Both the position numbers and the translations under genes were made by a program. A DNA stretch of 64,000 nucleotides. It comes from RYN-230 sp036497945 (lineage in GTDB: Bacteria > Actinomycetota > Actinomycetes > Streptosporangiales > Streptosporangiaceae). This document shows, in pieces, positions 19,664 through 27,463 of the stretch. The stretch's first letter is position 1. Each line of letters opens with the position of its first letter. The stretch covers positions 31,749 to 95,748 of the forward strand of contig DASXIN010000080.1 of NCBI GenBank assembly GCA_036497945.1, read 5' to 3'. The notes under the pieces are model-generated. The model worked only from the letters and a program-made list of their open reading frames with translations, was not told the DNA's origin and searched no databases.

Positions 19664-19972
19664 CGGGGTCCTTCCGGCAGGGCCTGGGCGGGCAGGCGGA
19701 GCCGCACTGGGGGCAGGCCCGCAGGCGGGGACCTACGTGGCCAAATCCTGATCTTCGCTGAATTACCCGCTAATAGCACCACATTACCGAGCCATGGCCA
19801 CCCCGCCACCCCGCCACCCGCCACCCCCGCCCCACTGAACTGGGTCATCGCCGCGGCGCGGAATTGCCGGCCACCGGTGTGCCAGTTACGCCAACTGGTT
19901 CGAGCTGGGCCGATAGCCTAGTTTCGTTAGTACCGAGGTCCGCTTGTCTGCGATCGTCGCGGGGGTACCGTC
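19664..19972. other. Divergent intergenic region, lipoprotein / SRPBCC
   Basis: No gene is supported. It contains an AT-richer island near 19740-19790, a C-rich run of CCACCCCG-type units at about 19798-19834, and the shared operator-like element at 19910-19928, 45 bp before the SRPBCC start. Promoters for both flanking genes should lie here. Confidence 0.4.
19910..19928. promoter_or_regulatory. Operator-like element, second copy
   Basis: CCGATAGCCTAGTTTCGTT, matching the element at 16832 apart from the spacer, lies 45 bp upstream of the SRPBCC gene. Confidence 0.35.
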
Positions 19973-20533
19973 GTGTACTTGTTCCAATGTGAAGTAACGT
20001 TCGCGGCTGAGCCGGCCACGGTCTGGCGGATCTGGACCGACGTGGCCCGCTGGCCAGAGTGGGATGCCAGCAAGGAGATCGCCCAGATGGACGGCGAATT
20101 CCAGGCCGGCACCTCTGGCTGGGTGAAGAAGCACAACGCGCTGGGCGGCACGTTCGCCATCACCTCGGTGGAGCCGGGCCGGAGCTGGATCAGCGAGAGC
20201 CCGCTCCCGCTGGGCCGGGTGATCTTCGACCACATCGTCGAGCCACTGCCTGGCGGTCAGGTGCGGGTGGTCAAGGGCGTCCAGGTGGAAGGCGGGTCGG
20301 CCGGGCTGTTCCGGGTGCTGGCCGCGCCGCGGATGCGCCGGGACATCGAGGCCACGCTGGCCGCGTTGCAGCAGCGCGTCCAGGCCGACCAAGCCCGCGC
20401 CCAAGCCGAGCTGGCCCAGGCGGAGCAGGCTCGCGCCCACCAGGTTCCGGCCCAGCAAACTGCGCCGGACCTGGCCCACGTCCAGGCCCAGCGGCAGGCC
20501 GAATCGCCCCGCCACACACCCCATGTTGCCTAA
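19973..20533 (+). CDS. SRPBCC (START/Bet v1-like) protein with Ala/Gln-rich coiled-coil tail
   Basis: 186 aa. Residues 1-135 form a polyketide-cyclase/START-like lipid-binding domain: CEVTFAAEPATVWRIWTDVARWPEWD is the classical opening, and SWISESPLPLGRVIFDHIVEP the middle strands. Residues 130-186 are Ala/Gln/Arg-rich with a heptad-like pattern (VQADQARAQAELAQAEQARA), probably a coiled coil, which is not part of the usual domain. The ligand is unknown. The start is GTG at 19973 with GGGGG about 8 nt upstream. It precedes trpB2 on the same strand with 66 bp between. Confidence 0.75.
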   Translation: MYLFQCEVTFAAEPATVWRIWTDVARWPEWDASKEIAQMDGEFQAGTSGWVKKHNALGGTFAITSVEPGRSWISESPLPLGRVIFDHIVEPLPGGQVRVVKGVQVEGGSAGLFRVLAAPRMRRDIEATLAALQQRVQADQARAQAELAQAEQARAHQVPAQQTAPDLAHVQAQRQAESPRHTPHVA

Positions 20534-20599
20534 CGCCCCCATGGTGAATAATGCCGGTTACGCTGGCTCGACGTCGTCCGGCGTGACAGGGAGGCCGTC

Positions 20600-21961
20600 A
20601 TGGACCGTCAGGTGAAGTACCTACTGCAAGAGTCCGAGCTTCCCCGGCAGTGGTACAACGTGATCCCCGATCTGCCGTCGCCCCCGCCGCCGCCGCTGCA
20701 CCCGGGCACCCGGCAGCCGGTCGGGCCGGACGACCTCGCGCCGCTGTTCCCGGCCGCCCTGATCGCCCAGGAGGTGTCCGGCGAGCGGCACATCGCCATC
20801 CCCGACGAGGTGCTCGACGTCTACCGGCTGTGGCGGCCCACCCCGCTGCTGCGGGCCCGGCGGCTGGAGAAGGACCTGGGCACGCCAGCCCGGATCTACT
20901 ACAAGTACGAAGGCGGCAGCCCAGCCGGGTCGCACAAACCCAACACGGCGGTGCCGCAGGCTTACTACAACGCGGCCGAGGGAGTGTCCCGGCTGACCAC
21001 GGAGACCGGGGCCGGCCAGTGGGGCAGCGCGCTCGCGTTCGCGTCGGCCGCGTTCGGCCTGCAGTGTGAGATCTGGCAGGTCCGGGCGTCCTACGACCAG
21101 AAGCCGTACCGCCGCCTGCTGATGGAGACCTACGGCGCCACCGTGCACCCGAGCCCGTCCGACCTGACCACGTCGGGCAAGGCGGTGCTGGCCGCCGACC
21201 CGGACTCGCCGGGCAGCCTGGGCATCGCGATCAGCGAGGCGGTCGAGGTCGCGGCCGGGGACCCGGCCGCGAGGTACGCGCTGGGCAGCGTGCTGAACCA
21301 TGTGCTGCTGCACCAGACGGTCATCGGCGAAGAGGCGATCAAGCAGATGGAGCAGGCCGGCGACACGCCCGACCTGATCATCGGGTGCACCGGCGGGGGG
21401 TCCAACTTCTCCGGGCTGGTCTTCCCGTTCCTGCGGGAGAAGCTGGCCGGCCGGATGAACCCGGCGCTGCGCGCGGTCGAGCCGGCCGCCTGCCCGTCCT
21501 TCACCCGCGGCGTCTACGCCTACGACTTCGGCGACACCGCCGGGTTCACCCCGCTGCTCAAGATGCACACGCTGGGCCACGACTTCGTGCCGGACCCGAT
21601 CCACGCCGGCGGGCTGCGCTACCACGGCATGTCGCCGCTGCTCTCGCACATGTACGAGCTGGGCCTGTTCGAGGCGGTGGCCAAGCCGCAGTCCGAGTGC
21701 TTCGCGGCCGGCCTGCGCTTTGCCCGGACCGAGGGCATCGTGCCCGCGCCGGAACCCGCGCACGCGCTGGCCTCCTGCATCGAGGAGGCGCTGCGCTGCA
21801 AGGAGACCGGTGAGGAGAAGGTCATCCTGACCGCGCTGTGCGGCCACGGCCTGCTCGACCTGTCCGCCTACGAGAGCTACCAGGCCGGCCGGGTGACCGA
21901 CTTCGAGCTGCCCGAGGAGGCGCTGGAGAACGCGCTGAGCCGGTTGCCCGCCGGGGTCTAA
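20600..21961 (+). CDS. TrpB2-type tryptophan synthase beta-like PLP enzyme
   Basis: 453-aa fold-type II pyridoxal-phosphate enzyme of the TrpB2 branch. The family N-terminal segment WYNVIPDLP is present. The PLP lysine is Lys113 in PAGSHKPN, and the phosphate-binding loop GCTGGGSNF is near 262-270. LTTETGAGQWGSALA also matches TrpB. TrpB2 proteins typically lie outside trp operons, as here, and may use serine, phosphoserine or indole without TrpA. The protein is longer than TrpB1 (about 400 aa) because of N-terminal and internal insertions typical of the branch. The start is preceded by AGGGAGG. It converges on a lipoprotein gene with a 4-bp overlap. Confidence 0.88.
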   Translation: MDRQVKYLLQESELPRQWYNVIPDLPSPPPPPLHPGTRQPVGPDDLAPLFPAALIAQEVSGERHIAIPDEVLDVYRLWRPTPLLRARRLEKDLGTPARIYYKYEGGSPAGSHKPNTAVPQAYYNAAEGVSRLTTETGAGQWGSALAFASAAFGLQCEIWQVRASYDQKPYRRLLMETYGATVHPSPSDLTTSGKAVLAADPDSPGSLGIAISEAVEVAAGDPAARYALGSVLNHVLLHQTVIGEEAIKQMEQAGDTPDLIIGCTGGGSNFSGLVFPFLREKLAGRMNPALRAVEPAACPSFTRGVYAYDFGDTAGFTPLLKMHTLGHDFVPDPIHAGGLRYHGMSPLLSHMYELGLFEAVAKPQSECFAAGLRFARTEGIVPAPEPAHALASCIEEALRCKETGEEKVILTALCGHGLLDLSAYESYQAGRVTDFELPEEALENALSRLPAGV

Positions 21962-22839
21962 CGCCCCTGGCCCAGGCGGCCGAACGCCCAGAGCAGGCCC
22001 GCGGTCGTCTCGGCGTCGGCGGGCCGGGCGGTCAGGCTGAACCCCTGGACCAGCCCGTGCACGCTGCGCGCCGCGGCGACCAGCTGCGGGACTGAGGCGG
22101 GCTGGCCGAGCGGCGCGGTGGCCAGCTGGGCGAGCACAGCGATCCGCGGGTTGCCGGCCCGGGCCTGCCGGGCCACCACAGACAGGAACCGGCGGTACGC
22201 GGCCACGTTGAACTCCTCGATCTGGGACTGCACCACCAGCGCGGCGGCGCTCGCGTCGGCGGTGGCGATCCCACACCGGATGTACGCCTCGGACAGGTTC
22301 TCGCCACCCCGCTTGACGCAGCTGCCGCCCGGGACCAGGGTCAGGTCCCGGGCCGGGGCCAGGATGGGCAGCAGGCCGTGCGCCCGGGCCAGCGCGCTGA
22401 ACCGCCGCATGTAGACCTGCGGCTGCTGCTGCTCGTCGCGTGGGGTGGCCGGCCACTTCTCGATGTCGTACAGCACCGCGTGCACCGTGCTGGGCAGCCG
22501 GCCCGCGGCCAGGTCACTGGCGAATGCGGCGTAGCTCTTGTAGATATACGTGTTCCGGACGGTGCCGGACACCGGGCCGGCCGGCGCCCGGGCCTGGGCC
22601 GACCCGGTGGCCGGTGCGGCCAGGTAGGTCATCCGGCCGGCGAAGGTGTCGGCCAGCTCCCCGTGCTGGGTCAGCACCGAATGCAGGATGGACGATTTCA
22701 GCACCATGATCGGCGCGGGCGGGCCGGTCCCCGCCGGGACCGGCGGCCAGCTCTGCGCTTGGCAGCCGAGCAGCACCAGCGTCGCCGCGAGGAGCCCAGC
22801 TGTGCCGAGATGAAGGCGCGCCGCCCGTCCAGACCCCAT
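21958..22839 (-). CDS. Predicted lipoprotein, unknown function
   Basis: 293 aa from the ATG at 22839, giving a standard signal with lipobox LVLLGC (Cys26); a longer frame to 22905 would add 22 residues before the signal and is unlikely. The mature domain includes NTYIYKSYAAFASDLAAG, VLYDIEKWPATPRDEQQ and AHGLLPILAPARDL, a pattern I associate with a conserved actinobacterial secreted family whose TIM-barrel-like fold is suggested by the alternating strands. No catalytic residues can be assigned. Probably anchored to the outer face of the membrane. Confidence 0.6.
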   Translation of the reverse strand: MGSGRAARLHLGTAGLLAATLVLLGCQAQSWPPVPAGTGPPAPIMVLKSSILHSVLTQHGELADTFAGRMTYLAAPATGSAQARAPAGPVSGTVRNTYIYKSYAAFASDLAAGRLPSTVHAVLYDIEKWPATPRDEQQQPQVYMRRFSALARAHGLLPILAPARDLTLVPGGSCVKRGGENLSEAYIRCGIATADASAAALVVQSQIEEFNVAAYRRFLSVVARQARAGNPRIAVLAQLATAPLGQPASVPQLVAAARSVHGLVQGFSLTARPADAETTAGLLWAFGRLGQGR

Positions 22840-22931
22840 GTCTACGCCCGCATCGCCTCCCAGGTCAGGAGCCCAGGCCGCTCTCCGGTCCAAGATACCC
22901 GGCACGGAACGGTGCCAGCCCGCCTGGCGGG

Positions 22932-24095
22932 TTAGTCGTTCCGTGGCGGCGCGCCCTGGCGGGGCCCACGCGGCCCCTTCGGCGGTTTCAGCTCCGGCGG
23001 GTGCCAGTGGTACAGGCCGCGGCCCTGGCCGATGTTCGGGCCCCAGTCAGCCAGGCCAAGGTGCATGCACTGGTATTCCCGCCATATCGGTACGTGCGTG
23101 ACCCAGTCCCGGAGCCGGCAGTACAGCGCAGGCAGCTGCATCGTCTGCTGCATGGTCATCCGGTAGGCGAGCTTGGGCGAGAAGCGTCCCGGGATCGCGT
23201 AGCGCTGCCCCGGGACCCGGTCCAGGTAGTCACCGCCGAACACGACCGAGAAGTGCCGGTCCAGCCAGGGCAGGGTGTAGGCGGGGATCCGCGGGTCGTT
23301 CGTCTGCTCCTGGCCGTAGTCCCCGTAGGGCACCGCGAAGGCCAGCGGCCGGTAGCCCGGGATGTGCCCGGCGAACTGCTTCTCCCCCCACGTGACGTCG
23401 GTGGTGAACCGCTTCTCGAACTGGGCGAAGGTCTCCATCTGGCCACCGTCCGGTTTCCGGACGTAGCGCAGGTCGGCATAGACCCCACCTTTCTGGCCGG
23501 CCTTGTTGATCAGCACGTATTCGTGGCCGCGGCCGCCGTGCTCCTGCACCGACCAGATCGGGCTGCGCTCCATGCGCTGCAGTTCGTTCCAGGTCAGGCT
23601 GAAACCTGGGTTGTCCACCGGCCACGCGCCGAAGGTGAACACGGTGCCGTGAAAGCCGTAGCGGGCGAGCAGGTTGTTGGCCGCCCGGTAGGCGTCGCGG
23701 CGCCCGTCGTCGAAGGTGAGCAGGATCGGCTTGGACGGCAGCCCGCGCTGGTCGCCGTGCACCCAGGCGGCGTACTGGGCCATCGAGATGGCGTGGAACC
23801 CGGCCCTCTTGAGGACCATCATCTGCTCGGCGAACAGCTGCGGAGTGGTCGCGTAGTTCTTCCCGGAGTCGTTGATGCCGTGGTAGACGAGCACGGGCAC
23901 ACTCCCCGTGTAGGCCGGGAAGTGTGCCCATTCCTGCGTGGTGGCGACGGACAGCTGCACCCGGGGCGGCGGCAGCGGCGCCTGGTTCACCGCGTTGGCG
24001 TGCTGGCGGGCAAACAGCAGCGTGGCGACCACCGCGACGAGGACGCCCCAGTTGAGCAGCAACCGGCCGAACGCGCTGCCTGCCCGCTTAGCCAT
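22932..24095 (-). CDS. Membrane-anchored polysaccharide deacetylase (NodB-like)
   Basis: 387 aa. One N-terminal transmembrane helix (about 12-28) places a NodB-homology domain outside. The domain has VPVLVYHGI at 66-74 and the catalytic/metal motif LTFDDGRRDAY with Asp129-Asp130. A variant second histidine motif HGGRGH replaces the usual H-S/T-x2-H spacing. RPLAFAVPYGDYG holds the later arginine-proline strand. Substrates are probably N-acetylated surface glycans. The start lies 15 bp downstream of the sqd1-like gene, so the two are an operon. Confidence 0.85.
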   Translation of the reverse strand: MAKRAGSAFGRLLLNWGVLVAVVATLLFARQHANAVNQAPLPPPRVQLSVATTQEWAHFPAYTGSVPVLVYHGINDSGKNYATTPQLFAEQMMVLKRAGFHAISMAQYAAWVHGDQRGLPSKPILLTFDDGRRDAYRAANNLLARYGFHGTVFTFGAWPVDNPGFSLTWNELQRMERSPIWSVQEHGGRGHEYVLINKAGQKGGVYADLRYVRKPDGGQMETFAQFEKRFTTDVTWGEKQFAGHIPGYRPLAFAVPYGDYGQEQTNDPRIPAYTLPWLDRHFSVVFGGDYLDRVPGQRYAIPGRFSPKLAYRMTMQQTMQLPALYCRLRDWVTHVPIWREYQCMHLGLADWGPNIGQGRGLYHWHPPELKPPKGPRGPRQGAPPRND

Positions 24096-24110
24096 CAGGT
24101 GTGCTTTCCG

Positions 24111-25340
24111 CTAGCGGCCGACCACCGCCGCCGCCTGGTCCGCAGCGGCCTGGTCCGCCGCGGGCGGCTGGGCGGCCTGGTAGCCGCCGCGCCAGGTGGT
24201 CCGCGGCAGGATGTGGTCCTTGATCAGCCGGTGCCGGTGCCGATCGATCTGCTGAAATACGTGCCCCACCAGCGTCTCGGACAGCAGGTGCGGCTCGAGG
24301 CCCAGATCGATGAGCTTGGTGTGCTTGGCGTTGTAGTAGTGATCTTCCTTCTCCACCCGCGGGTTCTCCACATGGCGGATCTCGGCCGGCTTGAGCCCGT
24401 ACTCCACGCAGGCCACCCGGACCAGCTCGGCCAGCTCGTTGATCGAGAACTGCTCGGTGAACTGGTTGAAGACCCGGAACTCGCCGGCCGCGGCCGGGGT
24501 GCGGCAGGCCAGCTCGACGCAGCGCAGCGTGTCCACGATGTTCAGGAACCCGCGCGTCTGGTTGCCCTTGCCGTAGGTGGTCAGCGGGTGGCCGACCACC
24601 GCCTGCACGCAGAACCGGTTCAGCACCGTGCCGTGCACGTCGTCGTAGTCGAACCGGGTGACCAGCCGCGGGTCGATCCGGGTCTCGTCGGTCTCGATGC
24701 CGTACACCACGCCCTGGTTCAGGTCGGTGGCCCGCACCCCCCAGGCCCGGCAGCAGAATTCGATGTTGGTCGAGTCGTGCACCTTGGAGCAGTGGTACAG
24801 CGAGGCCGGCATCTTCGGGTAGAGCATCCGGTCGGTCCGCCCGCCGTGCTGGATCTCGATCCAGCCTTCCTCGATGTCGATGTTCGGCGTGCCGTACTCC
24901 CCCATCGTGCCCAGCTTGACCAGGTGGGCGTCCGGCGCGAAGTCGTGCATGGCCCACAGCACGTTCAGCGTGTTGATCACGTTGTTGTACTGGGTGAGCG
25001 CGGCGCGGTGCCGGTCCATCATGGAGTACGGGGCGGAGGGAATCTCGCCGTAGTGGATGATGGCCTCCGGGGTCCAGTCCCGGAACACCCGCTCCACCAC
25101 GGACCAGTCCGCCAGGTCGCCTTCGGTGGCCAGGATGGTTTGGCCGGTCAGCTCGCGCCAGGCGTTCACCCGGCTGGCCAGGTTCGGTGCGATCGGGGTC
25201 AGTGAATCGGTGCCGGCCTCGGCGTGCATCTTGCGCCGCAGGTAGTTGTCCACGACGTGGACCTCGTCCCCGCGCATCGAGAAGTGCATGGCGGTCGGCC
25301 AGCCCAGATATCCGTCGCCGCCAAGGATCAGAACTCGCAT
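24111..25340 (-). CDS. UDP-sulfoquinovose synthase-like (SQD1) epimerase
   Basis: 409-aa extended short-chain dehydrogenase. The NAD motif GGDGYLG is at 7-13. The family sequences IIHYGEIPSAPYSMMDR and KLGTMGEYGTPNIDIEEG follow. Thr145, Tyr182 and Lys186 sit at the same numbers as the catalytic triad I recall for plant SQD1, which converts UDP-glucose and sulfite to UDP-sulfoquinovose. A short Ala/Gln repeat ends the protein. Sulfolipid glycosyltransferase genes are not recognised next to it, so the end product could be another sulfonated glycan. It forms an operon with the deacetylase. Confidence 0.85.
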   Translation of the reverse strand: MRVLILGGDGYLGWPTAMHFSMRGDEVHVVDNYLRRKMHAEAGTDSLTPIAPNLASRVNAWRELTGQTILATEGDLADWSVVERVFRDWTPEAIIHYGEIPSAPYSMMDRHRAALTQYNNVINTLNVLWAMHDFAPDAHLVKLGTMGEYGTPNIDIEEGWIEIQHGGRTDRMLYPKMPASLYHCSKVHDSTNIEFCCRAWGVRATDLNQGVVYGIETDETRIDPRLVTRFDYDDVHGTVLNRFCVQAVVGHPLTTYGKGNQTRGFLNIVDTLRCVELACRTPAAAGEFRVFNQFTEQFSINELAELVRVACVEYGLKPAEIRHVENPRVEKEDHYYNAKHTKLIDLGLEPHLLSETLVGHVFQQIDRHRHRLIKDHILPRTTWRGGYQAAQPPAADQAAADQAAAVVGR

Positions 25341-25422
25341 TATCGGCTATCCCCTGTCTGTCTTATCCCGTTTGCCCAGCTCCGTGCGGGTGACTGTCAG
25401 TCCGGTGCCGTGCTCGGCCCGC

Positions 25423-26982
25423 CTAGTCCTCTTCTAGGCAGGTCGCATGAACGCTGCCCACGCTGTCCGGGCAGGCTCCTTCGTTCTCGAGATCGAATCT
25501 CCAGCCGTGCCGTGGGCAGGTCAGATAGCGGTCCTCCTCGACCCACCCGTACAGAAGGTCACCGCCCTGGTGGGGGCAGTAGCGATCGACGACGTAGCGG
25601 TTTCCATTCGCTTCCTTGACGATCCGCTCCTGGCGGCTCTCGATGCCGAGGATCTTGGCGCAGAACCGGTTCAGATCCTCTGCGTCCAGCCGCAGGAACG
25701 CGCTGATGGCGGTCTGGTACAGATCGGGCTCCCGGGACAGCCGCATCCGGAACGTGTGCGCGAAGTCCTCCCAGGAGATGCGGCCGTCCAGCACCCGGGC
25801 CACCTCCCAGGACGGCGCCTGGATCCGGTAGAAGCTGCTCTCGCTGACCTGGCGGCACGGGCTGACGTCTCGGTCCGGGAAGTTCACCCGGAGCATCGCC
25901 CCCGGCGCGTCGGTGAAGCCGAAGTACAGATTGGTCAGGATCCGGTCATGCAGGTCCAGCGCGCCCAGCTTGCCGCGCAGTTCCTCGCCGAGCCGCCGGA
26001 GCAGGTCAGCGGGCTCCCAGGTGCCGTACAGCTGCTGCCGGGCCCGGAAGAACCCGGCGTACTCGGCCGCGTAGCCCTCGACGTAGCCACGGAACCCGGC
26101 TTCGCCCACCCGCTCGGCCGCGTCGGCCCGCACCGTGCCGGCCGAGACGTCCAGCACGTCGCCCGGCATCAGTTCGGGCCACGCCGTGCTGGCCGCCGGG
26201 AACCGGCGGTCCAGGTACCGGATCAGCGACCAAACAGGCGGGAAGATGTTGACCGGCTGGAAATTGATGTCCAGCAGCATCGGGTCCAGGAAGCACGGCG
26301 GGCCCGCCGAGGCCAGGTAGAAGCGGGGAGATATCGTCTTCACCGCCCGCGCCACCGAGTTGAACTTGGCCATCACCTTCTTGGTGGAGATGGCCGCATA
26401 GCGCTCGGGCGGGTAGTCGTAGCACACCGGATGCCAGTTGGCCCCGGAGAACTGCATGGCCAGGACGTCGATTGCGCCTTCCTGGCGCCGGATCACCGGC
26501 AGCGCGTCGGTGATCCGGCAATCGTTCAGGTTGAGGAAGGCCTGCCCGTCCGCCTTGACCAGGATGGCCGAGTCGCGATTGAGCTCGGAGTCGTCCAGAT
26601 ACAGCTTGACCGTGCCGCCGCTGATCGGGATCTCGGCCTGGTCGTCGGCCAGCACCAGGTCGCGGCACTGGTAGCTGGCCATGATCTCGGCCAGCATCTT
26701 CCGCTGGAAGTGCGGCAGCACGACAGTGAAGTCGCGGCACTGGATGCTGTCCAGGAACGACTTGTCGAAATGGTCTTTGTGCTCGTGGCTGAGGTACAGG
26801 TAGCGCGACTTGCTGCCGTCCGCCAGCTTCTCCTGCACCAGCGCGGCCAGCTGGTGATTACGCGGGAACTGGAACCAGGACGAGTCGAATGCCCCGGACG
26901 GCGACAGCCACGGGTCGGCGATGAGGATGGCAGATTCTGTCTCGACCAGGAAACCGGCATGACCAAGGAAGGTAATGCGCAT
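25423..26982 (-). CDS. Metallo-beta-lactamase-fold / Rieske [2Fe-2S] fusion (CMAH-like)
   Basis: 519 aa. The N-terminal domain is UlaG/MBL-like, with LGHAGFLVE and SHEHKDH (His66, His68, Asp70, His71). The C-terminus is a Rieske domain with Cys469-x-His471 and Cys489-x2-His492 (YCPHQGG, CPRHGW). This pair of domains recalls CMP-N-acetylneuraminate hydroxylase, in which, as I remember it, Rieske precedes MBL; here the order is reversed. A hydroxylase acting on a nucleotide-sugar or glycan would fit the SQD1-like and glycosyltransferase neighbours, but the substrate is not known. A 481-bp leader/divergent region lies upstream. Confidence 0.75.
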   Translation of the reverse strand: MRITFLGHAGFLVETESAILIADPWLSPSGAFDSSWFQFPRNHQLAALVQEKLADGSKSRYLYLSHEHKDHFDKSFLDSIQCRDFTVVLPHFQRKMLAEIMASYQCRDLVLADDQAEIPISGGTVKLYLDDSELNRDSAILVKADGQAFLNLNDCRITDALPVIRRQEGAIDVLAMQFSGANWHPVCYDYPPERYAAISTKKVMAKFNSVARAVKTISPRFYLASAGPPCFLDPMLLDINFQPVNIFPPVWSLIRYLDRRFPAASTAWPELMPGDVLDVSAGTVRADAAERVGEAGFRGYVEGYAAEYAGFFRARQQLYGTWEPADLLRRLGEELRGKLGALDLHDRILTNLYFGFTDAPGAMLRVNFPDRDVSPCRQVSESSFYRIQAPSWEVARVLDGRISWEDFAHTFRMRLSREPDLYQTAISAFLRLDAEDLNRFCAKILGIESRQERIVKEANGNRYVVDRYCPHQGGDLLYGWVEEDRYLTCPRHGWRFDLENEGACPDSVGSVHATCLEED

Positions 26983-27129
26983 TCCACCCCCGAGGAATTT
27001 GCGTATGGTGAAGAAATCAGACGGGCCCAGTGAAACTGGGCAGCCTGGACCGAGGGCATTGGCATGCCCTTGATCAAGATCTCATGTAGTCCCTTGCCGT
27101 GATCGGTTCGCGGGGTGCCGTTCCACCTA

Positions 27130-27157
27130 TTGGCTGCACCGTCTTGGCTGCACCGTC
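27130..27157. repeat. 14-bp tandem duplication
   Basis: TTGGCTGCACCGTC occurs twice back to back in the divergent region, about 150 bp upstream of the MBL-Rieske gene. Could be paired regulator sites or slippage. Confidence 0.8.
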
Positions 27158-27210
27158 ACGGATACTACCGCGATCCGTGGCTGTGGTCTAGTTTGAAATT
27201 TATGTTCGAT

Positions 27211-27232
27211 AAAAACGGGGGCCGCACCCCCG
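27211..27232 (-). terminator. Intrinsic terminator or attenuator upstream of the MBL-Rieske gene
   Basis: On the minus strand CGGGGG, a 5-nt loop, CCCCCG and then TTTTTATC form a textbook rho-independent terminator, unusual in this GC-rich genome. No gene on the minus strand ends just before it, so it may attenuate the leader of the gene starting at 26982 or end a small RNA. Confidence 0.65.
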
Positions 27233-27463
27233 CCATCTACGTGCGAAAACTTGCTTCTGTAACCGTCCTATCCGCAGTGGCGTAATCACTTTCCCGGCAC
27301 CGTGCTACGCCATATTGACGAGTAGCCCGGGCGGGGTAATCCAACTTTTAGCAGGCGGGCTAGGCCGATTGGTAATGACCAGGCAAAGTTACCATACCAG
27401 AGCGTTACGAATACCACTGGCGACCTGTGACAGAACTGGTCCCGCGTATTAAGGTGCTGATCC

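Larger units (their letters stand above)
26983..27463. other. 481-bp divergent regulatory region (MBL-Rieske / GT2)
   Basis: Markedly more AT-rich than its surroundings. It holds the perfect palindrome CTTGATCAAG at 27069-27078, a 14-bp tandem duplication at 27130-27157, an intrinsic terminator on the minus strand at 27211-27232, and a 6-bp inverted repeat GGCGTA...TACGCC between about 27281 and 27314. The only long frame in it lacks coding character. It probably contains two promoters and a structured leader for the MBL-Rieske gene. Confidence 0.55.

Noticed and set aside
19798..19834. CCACCCCG-type run as a tandem repeat or CRISPR-like array
   Set aside because: Units are irregular and only a few bases long, with no spacers. 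Simple low-complexity C-rich DNA.
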